Notes under the pieces: model-generated
Databases searched by the model: none
What the model was told of the DNA's origin: nothing
The model's input: only the letters and a program-made list of their open reading frames with translations
Shown: positions 23,575 through 34,821 of the stretch, piece by piece
Layout: the number at the start of each line of letters is the position of its first letter
How positions within the stretch are numbered: the stretch's first letter is position 1
Source: Punctularia strigosozonata HHB-11173 SS5
Lineage: Eukaryota; Basidiomycota; Agaricomycetes; Corticiales; Punctulariaceae
Assembly: GCF_000264995.1 (NCBI RefSeq)
Contig: NW_006767434.1
Location: 2,010,004 to 2,074,003, forward strand
Direction: 5' to 3'
Length of the DNA stretch: 64,000 nt
Made by a program: the position numbers and the translations under genes

Positions 23575-24281
23575 ATGGTCCATGTGCGATCGCAGAATCG
23601 TCCGAGGATGGTACGTCCAACACCATTCTGAACCCTGCTCTCCGCTCCAGTCTGACGACAGTCTTGCAGGCGCAGGCAGTGAAGGGAATCGACTATGCTT
23701 ACGCCCCACGGGCGGCCACAGATGATGCAGGCTCAACGCGTCTCGCGACCCCCGCATCCTGGCGCTCTTCTCTGCGCGAACCGGAGGCACCTACGTCGCT
23801 AGACCGTGCAGCCGCTCGGGTATCCTCAGCCGAGCACCATCGGTCGTCCAACCGGGGCAGCGGCGAGTATCCCGAAGAGCCTGCGCGGGTCGCTCTACAC
23901 CCCTCCGCACCTCTCCCCCCGGGGCTCGCAAAGACGTCCACCGACCCGGTCACCCCGGGAAGGTGGAGCGTCGTCGCCACTCCCGGCATCGGCACCGGCG
24001 TATCGCCAAGTGCATACTCCCGTCGCGATCCTGGCGGCGTCAGCTCGGCCCCCTCGACTCAATCGGTTCTCCCACTGAACTCGGCAGGCAACATGGGCAA
24101 GGCCATGTTTGATTACGACGCACTGCCTCCGGGCTTCGTCCCCACTCGGTTTTACCCTGGCGCCTCGTATTTTCAGAGGTCTCGTGCGCCTTCCCCCGAC
24201 ACCGGGAGATCACCGAACCCTGCCACGAGCGAAACCTCAGCCGGAGGTCCGAGTCTATCCTCCCGCACAGTTCGAGGTTGA
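23575..24281 (+). CDS. Unknown Ser/Pro/Arg-rich protein
   Basis: Not recognised. Two exons, 23575-23610 (MVHVRSQNRPRM) and 23670-24281, join in phase over a 59-base intron with good GTACGT and TTGCAG ends, giving 215 residues. The protein is rich in Ser, Pro, Arg and Ala with no membrane segment or known domain and looks disordered; the most distinct segment is FDYDALPPGFVPTRFYPGASYF near the C-terminus, which might be a conserved short motif. It is divergent from ARL8 and convergent with the ABC transporter, whose stop lies 68 bases further on. An alternative frame in the same stretch is also open (23806-24078), so the coding claim is moderate. Confidence 0.5.
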
Positions 24282-24349
24282 TTGTATGTAGTGAGATATT
24301 AGAAGACAGTAAATATCTATATTTAGCTCTAATAACGGATGGCCATCTA

Positions 24350-27300
24350 TTATGCCCTTTTCGACGCCGATTCGTGTGCCAGCTTTCTCAGGACGGAGAA
24401 CTCTTCCTTGCCGGTAGCCTTGCACAGTGCATAGAACTTGGAGTTCCTGTCGGCGAGCAGTTCGCCCGGGTTGGCGAACTCGACGATCTTCCCCGCGTCG
24501 AGCACCATGACGCGGTCGTAGTCGATCACCGTCCTCAGACGGTGAGCGATGGTGAGTATCGTCGATTGCCGGAATTCGCTGTGTACAAGGTTGATCAGCG
24601 GGGGCCAACGAATCGCGACGCACGCGAGCTTACTGTCGGATGGTCTTGCCAATGAGCTCATCGGTCGCGTAGTCCACACTGCGGGGCGTGTCAGTATGTA
24701 TGCGATGCTGCTCGTCGATTCGACGCATCATTACCTTGCAGTCGCCTGGACGGGGAATTCATGAGCATCGCATGAACGTAACGGAGTGAGTTCAGCGCTC
24801 ACCTCATCCATGACCAGCACCTTCGATCTCTTGAGGATCGCGCGAGCCATGCAGAGCAGCTGCTTCTCTCCGGTTGAGAAGTTTTCGCCGCCCTCGGAGA
24901 CGGGAGAGTCCAGATTCCGGAACACGTTCACGTTGATCGTCTCAGGCATTTCCACTTGTGCGGCGTCATCCTCCTCGGAGGGGATGAGATGCACCCTACG
25001 CAGGGCCTCGAACTATGTCGACGCGATGTCGTTAGTTAATGCCCTAGGGCAGCAGAGTCAGACGTACGATCTCAGCATCCTGATATTCGCCAAAGACGTC
25101 GAGGGTAGACCGCACAGTCCCGCTCAAGATGGTGGGGTCCTCTGCCATGAAGGGTTCAGCGGGGCCATCACAGTGGCAAGAGGTGGCGGCGTACGAGGGA
25201 TGATGGTCAGACGACTGCGCAAGTCTGTGAGACCGATCTTGGAAGTATCCACGCCGTCAATCAGGATACGCCCTTCGGAGGCCTCCACAAAGCGGAACAG
25301 AGACATCGCGAGCGTCGATTTTCCTATGCGCCACTCAATATTGGCAGGGCAAGGCACAAGGCGGACTACGCACCAGATCCGGTCCGACCTAAGATGCCGA
25401 CCTTCTCGCTCGGTTTGATGGTGAAGGACACTCCGTGTATCACGGGAGGCAATTCCGGCTGTTCAACGTCAGTATACCGTGATTGCCGAAGATCCTGGCA
25501 GACCCTCACCGCATATCGGATCACAAGATCCTCGCAAACAATTTCACCCTCAGAAGGCCATGAGGCTGGTGGACGAGGTTCCAAGAATTCAGGAGCCTCT
25601 CTCGGAAGCTCGGAGTACTCTTTGACACGCTCAAGCGAGACCTATCCAGGATCTGAGTCCTGACGACGAATTGACGAGGCAAAGACCACCGACCATTGAT
25701 TGTTCAAGACCAACGAAACTGAACACCTAGCACGAAGCAAATGGTTAGCCTTACGCAGACGAGTGTCGAGACCAAATTAGTACCAGGAACGTCAGCTAGA
25801 AAACCGGCATCAGAGGACATTCAACCACACAAAGAGACAAAGCTTACGATCCAAACCATGCTCGAGGACATCGAGAGCGTGAAGCCAGCCAGGGATGCAT
25901 CAACCCCGGAACGGAGGATCATGGAGACCGCGATGAGGCCGACCACGAAATTTGAAATCTGGCCCAATCGCACATCCAGCCAACGGATCGCTGCCGACAC
26001 TGTGAGCCCGCTGCTAGATGCGATGTCATCCGATGAAGCTTACTGCACTGTTGCCAGTAATACGGGTTCGAGTTCGTATCTACGGAACGCAACATATCGG
26101 CCATGAACTTGGTCGATGCACCGAATGCTCGGATGACCGGTACACCGGAGATAGTCTCTCCGTAGATTGAAAGGACTGGCGAACGGGAGACACTGTCTGC
26201 AGGAACGCTGTCATATCAGAGGCCGGTAAAGGACTGCGATTGTGCGCCCTCTTACCGAGCCGACGCATATCACGAGCTGTTTGAGCATAGACCTAGATGA
26301 TGAGTTAAGTTTGAGAGTATGGGAAACTCGGTTGACCGTACGTTGGAAACTACGTCAAACAGTCAGAGATACTCCAGTGCAGAAAGCTTCATTGTAAACT
26401 CACCCTTGACATATACGAGCCCCAGCGCAAGGAAAGGTATGATGAACATAATTCCCCCGACGTAGCAGACGATGATGAAGACAACGGTCATGTCCAAGCC
26501 CATAAACACACTTCTACCGAACTGCTCGGCCATTTGACTGTCAATGACTGTATGATGCATTTCAGTAACTAGCTACCACAGCACGCTGGAATAACGTCAC
26601 CTTCGAAGTCTTTACCGAAGCGGTTGAGCAATCGACCCTTAGATACCGTGTCGTGGAACCGGATAGGAGCGAACAAGACAGTTTCCAACAAGTCTGGAAT
26701 AATGTCAGCATTCGAGTCGTTGAAGCATAAGTGGCTGATCGCTCACTTTTGTACAATCTCTTGGAGGCACGGATGGAACCGGAGACTACAAGAAAGACTC
26801 AAAAAGTGCATGGCAGCGTAAATCACGGCACTCACAGAACATGTAGGACCGGAAGAGTGGAGTCACCAAACCTACGCCATTGAGTTAGCCTGGTCTACCC
26901 TGAAAGCGATATTGCTGCCAATACCCAAAAACCTGATCTGTTGCTCATGGAGTCAGGGAATGCGATTCATAGGCATTGTCAGGACATACCACCGCGTAGA
27001 CAGAAATGTAAAACATCGGGCTCTTCGTGTTTCCCGATGACAGAGAAGCGCCAGACCAGATCCTATCCACAGGTCAAACAAGGCAAATCAGGAGAAGCCA
27101 CGAGGCGCGGCTTACTTCAACCATCCATTTTCGAGGAGGGGTCCCGCGGCGGCAACCAGAAGCGCGATGATCGTAAACGCCCAATGCACTGAACCCCCGC
27201 AAGACTTGATGAAGAGCGTCCAGATGGCTGCACTGACGCGCCCGGTAGCTCTCGCTTCATCTTCAACAAGCTTTCGCGGTGACTTCGTCTTCTCAGGATT

Positions 27301-30300
27301 TGCGTTCGATTCAGTCGTGGACACGGCGGTTTCAGAGCTGGCATCGGTGGCGGTCTTCCTATCATCATGCCCTGCATCCTCGGGAACCATAAGGACCTCG
27401 TCATCTTCGATGTTTGCCGCCCCGGATTGCATCAACGTATCGATGAGGCCGGAAGATTGGAATCCTTCGCGACTTCCGGAGAATTGAACGGACCCGTTAT
27501 CGAGGGCGACAATATATTTGGCACCGACAGAGCATAACTGGACATGATGGGACACGAGGATCACCGTTCTTCCGCGCATCAGTTCACCTTTCAGGCAGTT
27601 GTCGTAGATATACCCAGCAGTATGAGCGTCCACTGTTCAATATTAGCAACTACTAAGCATGCTGAGCACAATCTTGCATACCAGCAGACAGGACGTCATC
27701 CAAGAGAACGGTTGAAGCTCGGGAATAGACGGCACGAGCAAGCGAAACTCGGGCTTTCTGCCCGCCACTCAAGCCTATACCCTGTTCACCGATTTCGGAC
27801 TGGTCGCCATCCTCGAGAATCGCGAAGTCATTGAGCAATGCGCAAGCTTCAATGGTTTTGTTGTACCGTTCTTCGACATATGGAAGGTCAAAAAGGATAT
27901 TGTCTGTGGAACTTTCAGCCCCTCGCACGCGGATAGTAAGGACAGAAGCTCGTACCTCGGATGGACGCATTTCTGAGCCACGCGATTTGAGGTACGTATG
28001 CTGAGATACCCTCGACTATCCAGTCGTCCTCACTCGCGGAGCTCTTCGCAAAGTCCGCGATAGCGTCAGGCCGGGATCTGGGACACGTAACTTGTCCGGC
28101 CAACAGTTCGGCTTCGCCGAGGAGGGCGAGAAGCATGAGCGTTTTACCTGCCGCAATTCTAGCTCAGGAGGTGAACGAAATTGGGACGAGTAGCACCGCA
28201 TACCGGATCCAAGCTTGCCGCATATCAGGGTGAGTTCTCCTTTGGGGAAATCGAGGGTCACGTCCGAGAGGACGAAATTGCGTCTCGGAGTAGACGCAGC
28301 CGACGAGGCCTGGGAGCTTCCAGTACGCTTGTCTTGTGGCCAAGTGACCGTCGCGTTTCTGAAGGCAACCGGGTACTCTCCACCCTTAGAATGCGTGATC
28401 TCGGCGCCGTCAAGATACCGCTCCATGCGTCGCAAGGAGACGAATGCTTGCAACACTTTGATGACCGTTTCTGGCACGTTGTTGAGTGCATAACGCAACT
28501 CCGCGAAGACGGCAATTGCGGTGAAGGCCACGCTGTTCACGTGGAATGTGTGGTTAAGATTGAACCATGATCAGATCATTATCCAGGACTGACCTCGGCG
28601 CCAGGGGCTCTCCTCGGACCACGGCAAAGTGGTAGAAGGAGATGAGGGTGATCATGATGGGCGCTGTTACGGTACTAAGATATGATCATCTGAATGGTGC
28701 TGTGCGCTCACCTGAGTCCCAAATGGCGTTGAGGCACACCTCGATCGCGAACGTCATCTTTTGCCAGTACAATTCGCGGTCACGGATCTTCATAACGCGC
28801 TGCTCGAAGTTACGTTCCCAGGCCATGAACTAGATAACGTGTGGATCAAACGACCATGCTGAGTACAGGACAAAAAGGACGAGAACGGTTGAGTTACCTT
28901 GAGCATGCGAATCGCACCCAAGACTTCATTCATCAGCGAAACACGTTCGTCCCGCGTCTTCATCAGGTTTTCCTGGGCGCGCGAAATTAGATTGCCGGCG
29001 AAGTGGTTCATTGGCACAGTGAAGATGCTGCAGCCACGCAATCAGCACAAATAAGTTCCTTGCAGTTAAAACGGCCTTTACGCGACTGCTAGCCCGACGA
29101 AGCATGACGACCCTGAGGAGCAGTCCTTGTCAGCGCTCGAATTGTAGTCTCAACAGCAATACTACCTAGGATGTTGTAAAGCAGGGCTGTCGCCACACTG
29201 ATCTCAACAGGGCAATCTGCAGAGCGACGTCAACCGTGATTGCTGAAGAAGGTGAACAGACGCACTGATAACACTGAACATGTATATGGGGAAGTTAGCC
29301 ACGCGATCCACGTCGGTGGTGATCAGCGTCATGACCTGAGCCTTGCTCGAGAACGCTTCCTTCTCGTCCTTCTTAGCCGCTTTAGCCTCGCCTTCGCCTT
29401 CTTCTTGTTCCTGGGAAGCTTCTGAAGAAGATGCGATATCTTTGCGAGCGAGTGTCTGCCAGGCAAAAGTTAGATACGAATAAAAGGTAGCACAATCATC
29501 CGCGTGCCTTCGCAAACAAGATGGAGTTAAGCTCAATGCGTATTCGAACTTGCAGCGTCATTTGGGCAAAATAGATGACCTGGTCAAACACTGGGAGGAA
29601 AACCACGTCAAAACGAGGAGACAATGAAACACGGACGAACGTACGCAAAGACGCAGCGACGGTTGACATGATCATCCCTACCACAAACACCCAAGCCCAT
29701 TGGATATTCCTCGCCTCAGGGGCCATTTCCAAATGCTGAACGAGCAACTTGAGGAAGTACTTGGGGGCGTAGTACAAGGCCGAGACGATCACGGTCACGA
29801 CCACTTCGCCCGCCAACGGCTGCCAATTGACCCTGAGCAATCTCCAAGCCATACCAAACCCAGAGCCTGGCCGGGCAACGCGCAAGTTGACAGTTTTCAT
29901 CGCGTGCCGCATTGTGGTGAAGAGAACGGAAGCTCGGCTCGCCGACGGGACGACTGGGAAGTCGGCGATATTGAGAGTTTCGAGTTGGGCTCCCAGGCGC
30001 ACGACGGGTGTGGCATAGGAGAAGGTGATGAGGTCAAAGATAGAGCAGCGAAGGACCCCGACGACGTTCTCTTTCCTGGGGTTCGTCCTCGCTGAAATCG
30101 TCTTTGGAGCATAAATGAGTTCGAGTGGCAGGCTGTAGAGCGATCAGATTCCGTTCCGTACGCCTAAAACAGAAGGAAACTTGCTGAAGGCGAGGGCCCC
30201 GAGGAGTGGTGATGGCAATTGCAGTAGCCACAACATATAACACCAGTCTTGAGTACCATAGGCGAGCCGTAGGTTTGCCATGGGGGTATGTGTCCTCGAA

Positions 30301-30864
30301 CGGTGCGGATGGGATCAACGCGCTGAGTCCGAGCAAAGTAGCTGTTGCGCTGGTCAAGATGGAGAGGTGCACCGTAGTTTTTGAGTGAGTCGACACCGTG
30401 TTTTGCCATAACCAACGCAACGACAAGATGCAGAGGTACAATGAGAGGCTTGCATGCAATGTTTGAACCAAGATCTGCGTCGGAGCTCGGGCCTGACGCG
30501 TCCAATGCAGGAATATGCCGTTGATGCCCAGGATGGAAATAAGGATTGCGAATAACAATAATTTGCGCATCTTCGTCTGCCCGTCCCAAAGAGTCAGCAT
30601 TGATACTTACACTGCGACGCTCGCAAACTATGGACTCACCCATTTCCAGAATTTCTCTTCGTCCAGAGGCTCTCCGTCCACCAGGTCACCAGGCTTCAAC
30701 ATCTTGAACGGATCATTCTCCGACTCATCCAAACTCCCGTCGCCGGCTGGAAGCTGAACTTTTCCTGTTCTGGCGGACCGGATGGACTGCGCGACATAGT
30801 AAACGAAACTGCACGCTCCGCAAGCGGCCAGAGTGTAACCGAATTGCAGTTCGTACGCCGGCAT
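24350..30864 (-). CDS. ABC transporter, ABCC/MRP type, full length
   Basis: Membrane pump for conjugates or bile-pigment-like anions, probably at the vacuole as in the fungal Ybt1/Bpt1 group. The start at 30864 gives [20 protein letters not shown]. An N-terminal extra membrane domain (TMD0) with several helices follows, then TMD1 with a Glu/Lys-rich cytoplasmic insert ([21 protein letters not shown]) before [23 protein letters not shown]1 has Walker A (GKLGSGKT, split by an intron), [32 protein letters not shown] and Walker B VLLDD with the Asp usual for ABCC NBD1. A charged linker leads to TMD2. NBD2 has [23 protein letters not shown], a variant signature [16 protein letters not shown] and VLVMDEATAS, then IAHRLRTV. 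The end is [17 protein letters not shown]. Many short introns; one exon has 11 bases. Confidence 0.93.
24735..24745 (-). other. 11-base microexon of the ABC transporter
   Basis: Minus strand GCGACTGCAAG stands between an acceptor (TCCAG) and a donor (GTAATG). The preceding exon ends GAT GAG at 24803 and the next begins TGTGGACTAC at 24678. Joined they read D-E-A-T-A-S-V-D-Y-A-T-D, the obligatory end of Walker B and the D-loop, so the microexon must be real for a working NBD2. The flanking introns are 57 and 56 bases. Confidence 0.85.
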
Positions 30865-33800
30865 GGCGAATCACCACCGGACTAGATACCACGCAGAGTC
30901 ACCGAATCGAGCGCGACGGGTTCAGAACTCGGGCAGTGTTCGGGGTTCTATAGTCGTAGTTGATGTTCAAGACTTAACGCGTAAGCGAGGTGACTCTCGC
31001 TGACTCGCCATTCGGGAGCGCAGTCGCGTACCGCGCGGTCCACTTGACTCCTGAATTTGACCGCACCCCTGTCTGTACATAAGTATCCCCGTTCGATCGG
31101 TGGCGATGTCAACGACAGGTTTGCAAAATATCCTTCTTCTGGTTGGCCCAGTGCCAATACTTGGAGATCACAGCACATACGCCGAAGTGGTAGCAGGAAG
31201 CCTTGTCGACTTGGTACATGCTACGATCGCCCCACCATACCAAGACGCCTGTTTACAATAACAGACAACGCATGCTCTCCTAATAATAGGCCTAGCTCCT
31301 CCTGGCGGAGTTTCTGGTGGGTCTGATACGGATTCACTCCATGTTCCTCGATCGCCATGCTCGGGTCAACCTGGCGACCTTAACATTTCTTAGTCGACCT
31401 TGCAAGCAACGACTGGCCTACGCTGCGAATGTGAAGATGAATGTGCACACTGATTCGGGTGACGCAGCACACAACCCCTTCAACCTGGTTGACATCCACA
31501 CCTTCAGGCACCCGCGTCCTCGAGTAAGCGTGAGTCCGTCCGTTATCCATTACGTCAACTCCGTCCGTTTCTGGCTCGATGCTGGCTCGATGACTGGTAG
31601 AGCGACATGTCTTCTGACAATGGGACGACACGCTGATGATCTTGCAGGCCAATTGGGCACAAAAGCAACACCCTGAAGAGCTGGCTGCAGCCGGAATACA
31701 GTCTACGGTGTCCTACCTTTCTCGGCGTCGCGGGTACTGTGAGCGCCGTAGTGCTTGCTACTGAGTCGGATCCCGTCGGTCCATTGGGCAGTCATCACCC
31801 TCTGGGTGGAAATGCAGGGAACACCTTCGGAACGTAGACGCGTCCGGATATACGTGGGGCGTATGGACCGCTGCCGCCGGGGGCATCCTCCTATGTATAG
31901 ATGGTGACGGTCACATGGGCTTTAAATTTAGTGTATGCCCATGGGATTCTCCCTTCGCTATCAAGCTTTCAACCACAGGATACCGGCAGCTTCCCTTGGA
32001 CTCACCCCGCGGACAGCGCTTCCAGTTGATTGCGACGATTGCCCAAAGAAATACGGCGGGCTCAACTTGTTAGTGGCGAATGTGGAAAGGCTGACTAATG
32101 CATTCGATGCTTATGATCACACTACAGGCCAGTTTTCCGACATCAAAACGTTACGGTCGCGATCTGCAAAATTTAGGCAGAATACGAGCTTGTCGTGATG
32201 AAAGAGGCGGAGAAGATATCTGATCACGCTGTGTCGATGTGATTTCAAAGGCCGAATGTAGCGTCTCCGAGACGCCAGCGAAACCTGCCGCGGTTCACAT
32301 CGGTCATACCGGGCGTCCTACGTAACCAGTTTCGTTTGTCCGTTCTCGATTTACCCGAAGCACAAAGTTTTTGGACGCACTGTTCTTCAGTGTCCGTGAC
32401 GAATGATACCGGTTGATGAAGTCCAGCGCTTGTAGTACAAGCCGCTTGCCAGCTGCTCACGCGGAGCAATACGCACCACTCTGTGAATAACTCTTGCTAG
32501 CCATTAGACTGAGCGCATGTGTTCGCAGCTAGGTGACGCCGAGAACACCGGCCGACGCTTGAGGCGAAACTGAGGCATTCCCGCTCTGTTGCCTTTCTCA
32601 TCTTTGTTGAATATCATACGTCTGGCCCAGAAACACACCGCTTCAGCACAATTGAAGTCTAAACAAATTTCACCACATTACTCATACACTTCCCAGGCCT
32701 TCCTGTCCTCTTGTCTTGTGAGCGTTCCGCACAGGTACGCTATTTCTGATGCGCAGTTGTACTCTTTTGCTTTCTCCCACCCCTATCATATAGCTGGCTA
32801 TCCCGGGGAAAACCGCAGCTGCAGGGGTTCGGGCCAGCACGACCGGCCGTCGTAAAGTACGCCACAAGCACACGTAGCGCTGCGGCCAGGGCATATCTTC
32901 CACAATTCCTTCAGATAAATCCACGCGCCGATAACACTCTGAGCACTCTTCGATTTATATGCAACGGATATGGCCTGTAACGGATCAAACTACAGACGCC
33001 GCACCCTTCATCACACGGACTTGAAATGCTTACAACAGTCGCAGCGGCATCTCCGCGAGTTACTGGGGGTTTCACCGACAGCGGACTTGATGACGCACCC
33101 GCACAACACCGGACTTCTATTCAATCAGAGAAACTGAGGCTCTTCTGTTTGGAAGACACCGAAAAAAGCTCATGACTATACCATCTGGCATCTTACTACA
33201 TAGTACTCAAACGTAGAGTATAATGCAGCTGGTACTAGGGAGATGGGTCACATGATAAGCCTGCTGCCGTCCTTGCTGCGCTCAGGATGAGTCGCGTTCG
33301 CCGTTTGATATTATGTACCGACCTTCGCGGCTTAGCTTCCTACTTCACCAACATCTGAATGACTACGAGGATGACCGTCTCGTCATATACTAGGCAGATG
33401 CCGACTAACACGCCCAATCCTTCGCGCTGAAAACGACATACTATTACTGCAGCTCGCTGTCAAATGACGCGTATATTTCCCACTCTATTGAAACCCGCAC
33501 GCGAGAAACTGCCCGTATCCTTAGGGGGTTGAGCGTACGGCTCGTGTTTACTTATCATGAGGCGTTTCGCCATGCTATGCCATGCTATTTCTGTGCGGGC
33601 TCGCGAATCAAGATGTCGCAGAATTGGCTGCTAGTGAGATTCCCATCTGATACGGGTCGCTTCTATTTCGGTCCCGTCGGTGGTCCTGCTCCGATTCTCA
33701 ACGGAAACCGGCCGGATGTCCTCGGCACTTTGGGGTGGCACGAGCTTGTCGTACGTGCTTGGAGGGTTGTGTCCGGTTCACGCATCAGATGGTTCATCGA

Positions 33801-34720
33801 CGAAGATGGCTGAGATCATTTGTACAATGGGTGCGTGGAATTTCGCTCCGCGCTTTACTATCTTCTCATCGGCCTCTTATCCCATTGCTGGGTCTTCAAG
33901 CCTAATCTGATGTTTTGCGTAGCTGGCATTGACAGGCATCAACCAGGCGCGAACAGGGACAGGCGCATCCCGACATTGTTTTGAAAACTCTCAGTTTACC
34001 CCTCAGATGCTGGACAGCACGAGGCGTCGTCACACAGCACTGCATCGCCAAAACTCTAGGCGAGGTATCATCTGCTATCATGGACCGGACTCATCAACAA
34101 TGGCGAGATGGAGTACCAAGGGGTGAGCAACAGCACGTCAGGTGCCAAGCTCCGTTAATGGTTTTGGCTATGGCTACAGCGCGAGATCCAAACCAGAGAG
34201 ATACACGCGACCATATGGTTGCACAGCCACATATCCCCAACTTGAGCACGGAAGTACACCTTATCTCCCGCATTCACCTGCCATCCCGTGGACTGCTCGC
34301 GGACTGGACAGCGTCATCATACATCCTACGATGCCAAACGGACATGTCGGCGGGTCCCCTACACCGCACACGGTGATGCAAGACTTGTTTCGTTGATTCA
34401 CACGGCCTGAGAGCGTTATTCTCAAGTCGTTCTCGGGGCAGTTCACAGAGCTGTCCAGGTCATTCGAATTGTACTCGCGTGCTTGATGGCCCTAGGGATC
34501 TCCTTCCCCAATAGGTACGAGAATCCCGACTGCCTTGCCCAGCTTCCGCGCAAAAAGCGTTATTCTTGGCCTTCTTCCGCTCGCCTTATCGAAGGCATCC
34601 GCATGCTCCCACATGTTTCTCCACAAACACCGGTGTTTGTGTGCCCTTAGGCCTGTTCTGGGTGCCTTGGGACCGCCTTGGCGAGATTATCTCTTGTGAG
34701 CGGTGCTCATTGAGAAGTCG
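30865..34720. other. 3.9 kb gene-poor region
   Basis: No exon chain was found on either strand. Frames such as 31317-31676 and 33529-33813 (plus) lack domains, and nothing continues them across plausible introns. Sequence is AT-richer than the genes at both sides, mainly between 32.5 and 33.6 kb. I see no terminal inverted repeats or long direct repeats by eye. A decayed element or a non-coding transcript cannot be excluded. Confidence 0.35.
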
Positions 34721-34727
34721 TATAAAA
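34721..34727 (+). promoter_or_regulatory. TATA box of the oligopeptide transporter gene
   Basis: TATAAAA stands 101 bases before the start codon at 34822. Confidence 0.6.
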
Positions 34728-34821
34728 CGTCGTGGTTTCTCATCCCAGTGGTTCTTCAGGCCCTCCGAGCAGCTCTTGCTTTGGTCCTCGCTCGACCACC
34801 TCTCGTTGCCTTGGTCCTGAG

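Noticed and set aside
27167-27487. Plus-strand frames inside the ABC transporter
   Set aside because: Antisense to a well-supported NBD1 to TMD2 linker exon.
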